Virus record (IMG/VR): IMGVR_UViG_3300036766_000194
Location: 186,001 to 250,000 of that record
Strand: one strand, 5' to 3'
Origin: a virus
Length of the DNA stretch: 64,000 nt
A model generated the notes under the pieces. It saw only the letters and a program-made list of their open reading frames with translations, made no database searches and was not told where the DNA came from. The translations under genes and the position numbers were made by a program. Of this stretch, positions 54,427-62,669 are shown piece by piece; the first letter of the stretch is position 1, and each line of letters opens with the position of its first letter.

Positions 54427-55065
54427 CTAGAACGACAAAATCCAACTAAAAATTAAATTGACTCCAGGCGGTAGTAAAAGAGGGGGTAGGGTCTTATAAT
54501 TTATTAGAGTAACTGAATTAGGACTCGGTCCTCCCCCATATGAAATGTCAGCGGGGTTCCAATAAGGAGCCGTAAGCATGTTGGTGGGAGTCTGCTTAGA
54601 TCCTCCTCCAATTAAGCCCATTTCTCTTATTCCCACACCTGTGATGTTATCTGTGGTTGCGTTAACAAGTGTTTGAAAATCCACAAGATTGGTAAACTTT
54701 GTAACCGGAGTAAAATTTATATTGTCTGTGGTCGTAACGAAATTTACAGTACTAAGCTGCTTACGCAATACCTGAGCGATGAGAGCCGTCTGACCAGGGG
54801 TTTCTGTAGGCTGGGTATCAGGACTCCAGGTGGGATCTCCAGTTCCTAGAGCCAGTCCCCAAACCGCATAGAGACAATCGCTTGATAGAACATTCGGTCC
54901 CGAAATGAGAGCCGTATTGGGGAGGTTATTCGCCATGAGTCTAGCAAACAAACTCTTAACTGTGTTGACTATAACATTGGGACTCTGCCACAGAATTTCT
55001 CCCGTATCTTGACGAATGATACGCGGTAGCCCCTTTACAACTGTGTTTTCGACATGCTCTAGCAT
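54427..55065 (-). CDS. Baseplate/tail structural protein
   Basis: The product has 212 residues with GAGGAGC before the ATG. It is strand-rich with Asn/Thr/Pro loops: GEILWQSPNVIVNTVKSLFARL, then YAVWGLALGTGDPTWSPD, IREMGLIGGG and a strand-rich C-terminus. Phage proteins with N...ltnVGIREMGL... are fibre-joining or baseplate proteins; assignment is by context. It follows the Cys-rich protein closely. Confidence 0.55.
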   Translation of the reverse strand: MLEHVENTVVKGLPRIIRQDTGEILWQSPNVIVNTVKSLFARLMANNLPNTALISGPNVLSSDCLYAVWGLALGTGDPTWSPDTQPTETPGQTALIAQVLRKQLSTVNFVTTTDNINFTPVTKFTNLVDFQTLVNATTDNITGVGIREMGLIGGGSKQTPTNMLTAPYWNPADISYGGGPSPNSVTLINYKTLPPLLLPPGVNLIFSWILSF

Positions 55066-55087
55066 AGTGCTCCTCTAAAATAATACC

Positions 55088-55344
55088 TTTTAGTCATTCC
55101 AAATAGTTATATTGGCTTTACAGTTAAGACATCGACCTATCCAGTGGGTTATGTTTTCTCCCCCTTGAGATCTTGGAAGAAAGTTCAGCCGTACTGGTGG
55201 CATGGGTCCGTTACATCCAGGGCATTTCTTTCCTCGTTCTCCAGAGTGTTGAAGATCTGAAGCGTCGGCTGAATAAGCGTTTCTTCCTTCTACATACCAA
55301 AGAGTTCCAACATCAGCAGTTTTATTTTCACCACATTTGCATCC
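55088..55344. repeat. Source of the 257-bp inverted duplication
   Basis: Matches 16269-16525 in inverse orientation. The nearby 55467-55492 provides the additional 26-bp piece. Confidence 0.9.
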
Positions 55345-56055
55345 TGGAGGACATTTGCAATTTGCGCCGCATTTGCAGTTGGGACCGCAATGACAGCTTG
55401 AACTGGCCTGAATCTTCTGTAGCAATCTACTTTTCCACTGTTGTTCCACGGGAAGTACTCCTGTCGGTTTACCCATCTGGTCATACACAATTACATATAA
55501 CGGTTTGGGTTGGGTTTTCAATTGTCTATTTCTATACATCTGGATGACCCGCTGAGCATCATTTATAGTCGGCTTGATCGGTATTGCTTTAGCAAACTCT
55601 ATTTTACGGACCTGTGGAGCACGTTGTATATATGTTGCCGAGGTTATCACCCGTTCTTGTGTCTCTTGAACAAACGTCTGGGGAAGTTTAAACAACCCCC
55701 TATAAGTTTGTAGAGTGGGATCGTGTCCTACGTCAGGTGTACTTGCCTGGGTTGAATTTTCCATAGACAAACCAGCAAAACAATTTAAAGCACGCGCATA
55801 AATGTCTGTGATAACATCTTTGTCATAGCGCAAACTAAGCATAAAAGTAGCGACTTCGTCAAGAAGAACTCCTAGAGCTTCTTGCGTAACCGTAACCATA
55901 TTCTTTGGTTCGTCCACAACAAGTGGGAATTTTAAGGAGAATCTTGTGAAGTTGGGTATTCCTAAATCTAATTCTATAACGACACAAGGGGTAGCATCAC
56001 GGATAATCGTGATTTCTAATTCTCCAGCAACAGGCGAAATGTAGGAAATCTTCAT
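55090..56055 (-). CDS. Baseplate-locus protein with Cys-rich repeats
   Basis: The product has 321 residues. The N-terminal ~200 residues are a mixed domain (SPVAGELEITIIRDATPCVVIELDLG, KPLYVIVYDQMGKPTGVL). Residues ~220-250 form short repeats CHCGPN-CKCGAN-CKCPPG-CKCGE, similar to metallothionein-like or small metal-binding coils. A zinc domain follows (CPGC...CLNC) and is duplicated at 16.3 kb. It is in the baseplate operon. The Cys repeats may bind several metal ions, for example in a tail tip, but this is inference. Confidence 0.65.
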   Translation of the reverse strand: MKISYISPVAGELEITIIRDATPCVVIELDLGIPNFTRFSLKFPLVVDEPKNMVTVTQEALGVLLDEVATFMLSLRYDKDVITDIYARALNCFAGLSMENSTQASTPDVGHDPTLQTYRGLFKLPQTFVQETQERVITSATYIQRAPQVRKIEFAKAIPIKPTINDAQRVIQMYRNRQLKTQPKPLYVIVYDQMGKPTGVLPVEQQWKSRLLQKIQASSSCHCGPNCKCGANCKCPPGCKCGENKTADVGTLWYVEGRNAYSADASDLQHSGERGKKCPGCNGPMPPVRLNFLPRSQGGENITHWIGRCLNCKANITIWND

Positions 56056-56058
56056 ATA

Positions 56059-57294
56059 CTATACCATCAAAAATCCGTTAAATATATCACCGCCGGAAAT
56101 CTCCCATGCTTGATTGATACGTGGCGCAAGAACACCTGGTGGAACACCTCTATTAGTCCACACCACCGTACCATCGGTTGTTGTTCCGTCTACACTAGAA
56201 GAGAAAGCAAAGGCAGAAGTGTTAGTCCAGGTGATGTGGTTATCTACAACAGTTCCCGATAAGATACGACTGAAAGTTGGGACTCCTGTTCCCGATTTCT
56301 GGTCCCCTGTAACCGCTGTAACTGTCTGAATATTGTTATTCAAATCTCTTATCTTATCTCCAATATTGTAGACGTGAGAAGAGACCCAATAGGGGTAGGT
56401 GGTTCCTGCTGTCGTAACTTGCTGCACAAAACCATTTAAATCTAAGATTGAATCTCCTATGGCGGGACTTCCGGTAAATCCGTAAGCCTGACCACGGTTG
56501 TAGTAGGAGTTAATGGGCCAACCTGACACCATAGCTAATCCAGTATGAGGGGTGGTTGGTAGAAGGTCGGGAACCAAGAATAATTGAGGAGGAAAAGTAT
56601 CTCCTTCAATTTGACGAACAAAAATGCGTAAAGTATCCTGTATGCTTAGGATGAAAGCATCAATGTCTTCACCCGAACCGAACACAGTGGCTAGATTTAG
56701 TCCCACATGGGCTGGTTTAGCTAAGTTTATAGCCCCTGATAAAGTCTGTGTTATAGCTTGAAGTTGATTTAAATCTGAAATACTATTTAAAGATCCTCCA
56801 ACACTTATGCTTACGTTAAGACTGTTACGATCTGACTGATCATAAAACTGACCAATTAGCTTATACAGTTCTACTATCTTGATATTGAGTCCTGTGTATG
56901 CTGAGATCACCCTTTCTATCCCGTCTACCTTGGACCCTTCCAAATAAGCCTGTATTAACTGAACTAACATAGTACGATAAGCTATGTCAGACTGAGTGTC
57001 TTGAGGATAGATACGACTGATAGATAAGGGTTCTGACCAACGACGACGAATATCCGGAGGAGTAAGGTAACTTGGGTTTTTGTTTACCTGATCGTAGGCA
57101 TAATTGTATTCCAATTGAGCCAATTCTATAGCCACAGCACGGAGAATCTCTCCCCATATACTTTGGTCATTTCTAGGTGTGTAGTAATTAGCAGTGGCTT
57201 GTAACAACGAGTTCATTAGAGCATCTTCATATTGAAGAAGATCTTCTCGTGTTCTTATGTAAAGATTATCTGCTTGTTGGGTAGGTACGCTCAT
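56059..57294 (-). CDS. Baseplate wedge protein (P2 gpI-like)
   Basis: The product has 411 residues. The first ~190 residues match the gpI-type pattern: LLQYEDALMNSLLQATANYYTP, IWGEILRAVAIELAQLEYNYAYDQVN, YLTPPDIRRRW..., then AYRTMLVQLIQAYLEGSKVDGIERVISAYTG and AKPAHVGLNL. The C-terminal half holds two W/GN.Q/T.P.F modules (NSYYNRGQAYGF, SHVYNIGDKIRD). Located between J-like and Cys-rich proteins, as expected for a baseplate cluster. Confidence 0.7.
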   Translation of the reverse strand: MSVPTQQADNLYIRTREDLLQYEDALMNSLLQATANYYTPRNDQSIWGEILRAVAIELAQLEYNYAYDQVNKNPSYLTPPDIRRRWSEPLSISRIYPQDTQSDIAYRTMLVQLIQAYLEGSKVDGIERVISAYTGLNIKIVELYKLIGQFYDQSDRNSLNVSISVGGSLNSISDLNQLQAITQTLSGAINLAKPAHVGLNLATVFGSGEDIDAFILSIQDTLRIFVRQIEGDTFPPQLFLVPDLLPTTPHTGLAMVSGWPINSYYNRGQAYGFTGSPAIGDSILDLNGFVQQVTTAGTTYPYWVSSHVYNIGDKIRDLNNNIQTVTAVTGDQKSGTGVPTFSRILSGTVVDNHITWTNTSAFAFSSSVDGTTTDGTVVWTNRGVPPGVLAPRINQAWEISGGDIFNGFLMV

Positions 57295-57297
57295 GAA

Positions 57298-60200
57298 TTA
57301 ACTCGTTTTGTAATCCAGCTGTATTCTTCCCGGTACGAAATATTCAGTGCTTGATATCTGTATATCCTTGGCTCCGCCTTCTCCAAAAACTTGATAAGTT
57401 ACAAAATAGGACTGTAATCCTGGATTTGCTATAGTAGAAGGAATAGTGATTAGAATTTTCTGAGCATAAGAAGAGCTTAGGGATTGAGTACTGCTTATTT
57501 GATCATTTGTTCCAATTATGTAGAAACTAGGAACAGTACTATTTACTAGGAAATCTTGAACACTTGTAGCTCTACGATACGCTTGTCCTTGATACAACAA
57601 TCCTACATAAGCAGTTGAGGATCCTCCTCCGGGGATAGTCGCATCGGGGAGAACAGCAGAATTGGTTATAAATGACTGTATGGGTAATTGTAAGTTTGTA
57701 AAAGAAGGATCCGAACTTAAAGGATTCCAGGTTGTCTGTGAAGGGACCACAATTCCTATGTCATAAGCTCCATCACTCTTAGCAAACTTTATCAAAGGAA
57801 GCTGTACATTGGTAACTCCTGTTACAGACTTAACCTGACGAACAACTTCGGACATGACCAACTTATTACCGGGTACATTGTCTAAAACAATGCTAATCAT
57901 GCTACGGATCTTGGCATCTATAACATCCGGAGATACCTGGGAAGAGATCTCCACCACCATTGTTATATCAACGGGGTTAGCAATCATTGACTTAACCAGG
58001 ACATCTGCTGCTGCGTGCTTTGTTACCGCAATTTGAGTTGCTAACTGATTAACAAAAGCAGGATATTGGGTACTTATTGAAAATGTCTCATTGATGAAGT
58101 AGCTAACTTTCACCGTAGACCCCGTAGGGATCTGTCCTGTAAGAATTCTTGCTAGGCTTGCTATTCCACTGGTGGAATTATATACTAGAGAAAAGTCAAT
58201 CCCTTCACGCATAACAACATCAATACCTGCTACGGTAAGTGTTACTTTTATGTATCGGTTATCGTGAGCAATTCCTGCTCCGGTTAACCCCGTTGCTAAG
58301 AGAGGATCGGTGTTAAAACCGTCCAAAGACAGTTGAGTGAAGTCATAAGACTCAGGCATCCACACGTTATGAATAAACCCCGAGTTTGCCAATTGGCTAG
58401 AAACAGTTCCATTAAGAGTTGTGTTTTCTTGATTTACAAATGTAACCTGTTCATATAGAGAATACTTGTAATATGAAACCACCAAAACAGGGGGATTGAC
58501 ACTGGCTGGGGCAGGAATGCTCCCTGTAGAAACCCTATTCAAACTCCAGTTGTTATAACGTCCAGTCCTAACCAAGGTGTAATCCACCCCATAAGTATAC
58601 AAGGTAGAAAGGTCCCCACTACGAACAACTAAGGAAGGTAACACCTGACCGTTGATGGTTTTTTGTAGAACTACGTTTGCTCCCGAATCAACGTCAACGG
58701 ACATTGCGTTATCAATAGAAACTATGGAAGAAGTTAACGAGACATTTTTAGTTGTCTGTAATAGGCTAGAAGACGGAATCAAAATCGTATCTCCTGCTAA
58801 CTGAGAACCCCCATTCAATAGAAAATCTTGGGTGCGTACTAGTTGTATTGAAGTAGGAGAAACCACCCCGGTATTCTGATTTCCAGTTACGCTATTCACA
58901 GAAATAATGGGTTGTAGGGTAGGAACATTGTTCAAAGGAGTATGAATTCTAGCAAACATTCCTATGCTATAGGTTCCAGCAGAAGCGGATTGTAAGGCAT
59001 TGACAGCCACTGAATTTGTAGCCGAAACACCTGCTATGACAAGAGGTTGCTGAGATACAAATACAGAATTTCCTACCAGTTGATAGGCTAATTCGTTGGG
59101 ATTCAAGAAAAGAAACCCATCTGTATTGTCAATGAAAGAATTCAAAGTACCTAAATAAAACGATTGACCACCTCGTTGTACAATAACTTCTACTGCCTGT
59201 TCTAAAGGAGAAGTTAGCTGAGAAAACCCACTTATAGAAAATTTCAAAATACTGCGATCCACAAGAGTCAAGGGAGTGTAAGCACTAAATGTCCCCTGAG
59301 GAGCAGTGTTTTGATATTGATAAATCGCGGTTTCTGTCTGCTGAGAATTGGACGAACCACGAACATATAAATCAACTGTACCAAAGACGTGTTTCTGTCG
59401 AATAGGATCCCAATCACGCAGCATCTCTAGATCCCCAGCGGCCACAACATTAGCAGCAACAATAGAAGGAATAGCACGAGCCTGAATTAAGTATCCATTC
59501 CGTGTTCCTGTATCAACTCCAGTAACAATACGGTCCTGAATCTGGGCTGCATAAACAGAATTGTTTTGGCTGTCAGTTCCAAAATTAGCCGGAACTAAGT
59601 TTGTTACACTCCAACCTTGAGGTCCCCCACTAACCACTGTAGTAATTGTTCCTACTCCTACATTTCCAATACTTCCAGTGGTTGTACACTGAGCGGGAAC
59701 TATCACCTGGTATCTTCCATATTGGGAATCGAAAAAACTGGACGCGGAGGCAGGAGAAATAGACGCACTTCCTGTAGTTACAAAATTTAACGCAGGAGTC
59801 TGAGAGTTTGGGCTAGTTGCTACAATAGCTCCTTGAGGGATAACTATAGATTGTAGAGGTTTAGTGTATGTGTAGAAAGTAAGATTAACAACCGCTGTTG
59901 TAGATCCCCCTCTCACAACACCTGCCTGCTCACCCAACATATCAAACTGCTTATTGATGAATGCCTGTGTATCAGAAGCCTTCATTCCATAAGCTCTAGA
60001 AATCTGCTGTTTTATAGGAGAATCAGAGTAAGAGTCACTAATTCCATCATTATTAGCATCATCAATCTGAGTAATAGCACTGATACTAGAAGCCATATGA
60101 CTGAACCACTCTCGAACAGACATGTTAGATAGTTCTACTGCGATAGGATCAATAACTAAGTCACGCAATTCGGAACGAGGAGTTAAGTCTAGTTGAGGAT

Positions 60201-61215
60201 AGGCGCGAGTAATTTGAGAGATCATTCTCCCTGCTATATCCTCCTTACGCTGTAATCCTAAAAAGTCTGTAGGATTTACCTTCTTTAGATTGACAAAACC
60301 ACAAGTAAGAGGACCATTCTGCTGAGACTCAAACACCACGTTGGTAGTGGGGTCTTGAATAACTGTAGAAAATAAGGCATAAAACTTGTCCGAATTGATA
60401 GCTGAGGTAGGGACAAAAATAGAACTATAATTGGTTGTTTGGGTTGAAGTAACAGTGGTTGCTGTGGTAGTGTTTCCACTAACGACCGTGGTGGTATTAG
60501 AAGTAACCGGGTCGTTTGATGTCCTGCTGATGGTTGTTACCAAGTCTCCAAATTGAGTATAGGGTATCGTAACCCCGGAAGAATCTGTTGATAATACAGC
60601 TCTTACACCTAAAAATCCGGTGAAAGGGGGAGTTGCCCATTCTAATTGACAAGATTGGGAACCCTTATAAGCTCTTAAAGCTGATGGAGGACTAATCTTT
60701 AAAGCTAGTCCTGAATTGAAGAATAGAAGAGTAAACTTAGAAGTCGGTGTTATAGCGATGGGCCCTAAACACTTCCAAATAACTGTTCCATCTGTGGTAA
60801 TAGAACTTGGTACAGTTCCCCAAGTAGGTGCTGTGAACCCCGTAATCCCTGCGATCAAAACTACCTGAACATTTCCATTGCTATCGGTAACTCTATAACC
60901 CACAGCAAGAGAAGTAGAAGTGGCCCATACTACGTTTGGGACATAATTTCTTCCCGTAATCTGTACAGTTGTTGAAGCTACACTAGTGTCTAGAGGTATG
61001 GTCCCAGAAAATGTGTTAAAAAATCCTGTAACAGGATTTGAAAATACCAGAGTCTGACTGTAGATAGAAATTTCTAAACGTATGGTATTAGCATCGGTTT
61101 GAACCTTAAAAGGTAAGATAGAAGTGTCAACAGACAGAGTGCTTACCCCTTCTGTAGAAGGTATGTAAGGCGACAAAATAGATATAGGTGTTAAGCTAGA
61201 AATCGGTGCTGACAT
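57298..61215 (-). CDS. Baseplate J-like protein, large
   Basis: The product has 1305 residues. Its N-terminal ~330 residues are Ig-like with one W/GNVQ/TAPTW module. A J-like core follows: LGLQRKEDIAGRMISQITRAYPQLDLTPRSELRDLVIDPIAVEL..., GGSTTAVVNLTFYTYTKPLQSIVIPQGAIV and RNGYLIQARAIPSIVAANVVAAGD, the strand-helix order typical of gpJ/T4 gp6. The C-terminal ~150 residues include VKSVTGVTNVQLPLIKFAKSDGAYDIGI. The wedge protein forms the ring around the hub. It is longer than common J proteins due to inserted domains. Confidence 0.8.
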   Translation of the reverse strand: MSAPISSLTPISILSPYIPSTEGVSTLSVDTSILPFKVQTDANTIRLEISIYSQTLVFSNPVTGFFNTFSGTIPLDTSVASTTVQITGRNYVPNVVWATSTSLAVGYRVTDSNGNVQVVLIAGITGFTAPTWGTVPSSITTDGTVIWKCLGPIAITPTSKFTLLFFNSGLALKISPPSALRAYKGSQSCQLEWATPPFTGFLGVRAVLSTDSSGVTIPYTQFGDLVTTISRTSNDPVTSNTTTVVSGNTTTATTVTSTQTTNYSSIFVPTSAINSDKFYALFSTVIQDPTTNVVFESQQNGPLTCGFVNLKKVNPTDFLGLQRKEDIAGRMISQITRAYPQLDLTPRSELRDLVIDPIAVELSNMSVREWFSHMASSISAITQIDDANNDGISDSYSDSPIKQQISRAYGMKASDTQAFINKQFDMLGEQAGVVRGGSTTAVVNLTFYTYTKPLQSIVIPQGAIVATSPNSQTPALNFVTTGSASISPASASSFFDSQYGRYQVIVPAQCTTTGSIGNVGVGTITTVVSGGPQGWSVTNLVPANFGTDSQNNSVYAAQIQDRIVTGVDTGTRNGYLIQARAIPSIVAANVVAAGDLEMLRDWDPIRQKHVFGTVDLYVRGSSNSQQTETAIYQYQNTAPQGTFSAYTPLTLVDRSILKFSISGFSQLTSPLEQAVEVIVQRGGQSFYLGTLNSFIDNTDGFLFLNPNELAYQLVGNSVFVSQQPLVIAGVSATNSVAVNALQSASAGTYSIGMFARIHTPLNNVPTLQPIISVNSVTGNQNTGVVSPTSIQLVRTQDFLLNGGSQLAGDTILIPSSSLLQTTKNVSLTSSIVSIDNAMSVDVDSGANVVLQKTINGQVLPSLVVRSGDLSTLYTYGVDYTLVRTGRYNNWSLNRVSTGSIPAPASVNPPVLVVSYYKYSLYEQVTFVNQENTTLNGTVSSQLANSGFIHNVWMPESYDFTQLSLDGFNTDPLLATGLTGAGIAHDNRYIKVTLTVAGIDVVMREGIDFSLVYNSTSGIASLARILTGQIPTGSTVKVSYFINETFSISTQYPAFVNQLATQIAVTKHAAADVLVKSMIANPVDITMVVEISSQVSPDVIDAKIRSMISIVLDNVPGNKLVMSEVVRQVKSVTGVTNVQLPLIKFAKSDGAYDIGIVVPSQTTWNPLSSDPSFTNLQLPIQSFITNSAVLPDATIPGGGSSTAYVGLLYQGQAYRRATSVQDFLVNSTVPSFYIIGTNDQISSTQSLSSSYAQKILITIPSTIANPGLQSYFVTYQVFGEGGAKDIQISSTEYFVPGRIQLDYKTS

Positions 61216-61234
61216 TATGAGGTCGCCTTTTTCA

Positions 61235-61996
61235 TTATGACGTAGCCTTTAAAGAAAAATTTAACGGCATTGTTTGTCCTGAATACGATGACACGGTAGC
61301 TGAGATATTTACCAAAGTGGGATCGTTAGGATCCAAGTCGGCTGACACGCTGACAATGTCTTTTAAAATCTCAGGAAGATCTAGAGTTTGTATAGTACGT
61401 TGTGCTAATTGTATTTGTTTCATACTATCCAAGACCCTGGTTACTTCCGAAGCTATGTCCGAATCGGTTATCGTAAAACCGTATTTCTGACCAATAAAAT
61501 CCTTAATTCTACAAGTGAAAGAAGGATAAAACGCGCAACGAGATGTTAAGATAAATTTCAATGCTCTCTGATATAGTTTCAAATTTCCACCTATCTTAGC
61601 CAGAACCCCCCCACTGTTCTGTTCGAAGTTGTTCAATCTACCTATTCCATTACACTTTAAGCAAAATAGTTTTTGTGTTAGATAGCTAACCTCGATGAGG
61701 GGGTTAAAAAGTCTAACTTCTCTATTGAAAACAATCTTGTAGAAAATTACTCCTGCTTCCAGGATACGATTTGTATCCTTGATCACTTGATACCCATAAA
61801 TAGAATCATTTATGTTAACTAGATTTCCTTGTATATAAACTTTCACTTGGTCTGTTCCATTAATTGGCGCACGTTGATTTATAGCCGTGTTTCCCACATA
61901 ATTGAGGGTTCTCAAATCACTAGGACTTATGATATAGCGTTCATTGCTCTGAGAATGATCACAAACCATCAATGATGTGTTAAAATCGTATGACAT
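61235..61996 (-). CDS. Baseplate protein, gp25/W-like C-terminus
   Basis: The product has 253 residues. The C-terminal ~100 residues (ITDSDIASEVTRVLDSMKQIQ, LDLPEILKDIVSVSADLDPNDPTLVNISATVSS) resemble the gp25-type lysozyme-like baseplate fold. The final DPNDPTLVNI also echoes the sheath end DPNDPTLLDI. A CLKCNGIG pair lies near residue 117. Its place just before the J-like gene fits gp25/W of contractile tails. The TAA stop is at 61235. Confidence 0.6.
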   Translation of the reverse strand: MSYDFNTSLMVCDHSQSNERYIISPSDLRTLNYVGNTAINQRAPINGTDQVKVYIQGNLVNINDSIYGYQVIKDTNRILEAGVIFYKIVFNREVRLFNPLIEVSYLTQKLFCLKCNGIGRLNNFEQNSGGVLAKIGGNLKLYQRALKFILTSRCAFYPSFTCRIKDFIGQKYGFTITDSDIASEVTRVLDSMKQIQLAQRTIQTLDLPEILKDIVSVSADLDPNDPTLVNISATVSSYSGQTMPLNFSLKATS

Positions 61997-62656
61997 TTAA
62001 AATGTCCTATCCACGAATTTAAGGTCAATTGGAGCACCAGGTGTAGACCTGTTATGTTGCTCCAATTCCCAAGTAGTTGGAGTATCCAAAGGATGAACAC
62101 GGAAGTAAGGTTCTTTACTATTCTGTGGGTAATTCTCCGTCTTATCCTTCACTAAGACTGCTTGGTATTGTTTTTGAGCAAATAGACTTTCAATTTCCTG
62201 CAACAGAATAGGAATTTGAGTAACAGCATCTTTAGCATATTGGGCTTTATCTTCGTTCTTTTCAATAAGATTACGAAGATGATTCATGTGAAAAACTGCC
62301 TCATCTTGACGATTCAACTGTTCCTTGTAATATTTCTTGATTTCTGATGTAACTACCATAGGCATATGATCATTACGAGGAGCGGGGACGAAGTGCCCAT
62401 GGGGACCCGGTTGCCAAGATGCTTTGTCAAAAGTAGGAGACAAAATTTCATCGTTAGAACTACGATACCATTCTTCTAAAACTCCTGCTGTTTTTCTTAG
62501 TTGAGTAGCTCGTATTTGATAAGCCTGTTGTATTGCTGGAAATTTTTTTAAACGAACATTTAACCAACTCTTAAATACTTCTTTTTGAGTTTCAGAAAAT
62601 GTCCCAAGGAAATTGAAGGGTGGACCTGGGTAAGAATATTTGAATGAATTAGCCAC
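61997..62656 (-). CDS. Hypothetical virion protein
   Basis: The product has 219 residues and is mainly helical: FSETQKEVFKSWLNVRLKKFPAIQQAY, then QEIESLFAQKQYQAVLVKD, with a basic, polar C-terminus (WELEQHNRSTPGAP). It overlaps neighbours by two bases or fewer in the baseplate operon. No family recognised. Confidence 0.55.
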   Translation of the reverse strand: MANSFKYSYPGPPFNFLGTFSETQKEVFKSWLNVRLKKFPAIQQAYQIRATQLRKTAGVLEEWYRSSNDEILSPTFDKASWQPGPHGHFVPAPRNDHMPMVVTSEIKKYYKEQLNRQDEAVFHMNHLRNLIEKNEDKAQYAKDAVTQIPILLQEIESLFAQKQYQAVLVKDKTENYPQNSKEPYFRVHPLDTPTTWELEQHNRSTPGAPIDLKFVDRTF

Positions 62657-62669
62657 ACGTCCTCCTTCC

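Noticed and set aside
54182-54430. 82-codon plus-strand frame
   Set aside because: The opposite strand holds a better gene with AAGGAGAG (54265-54408); this frame has no ribosome site.
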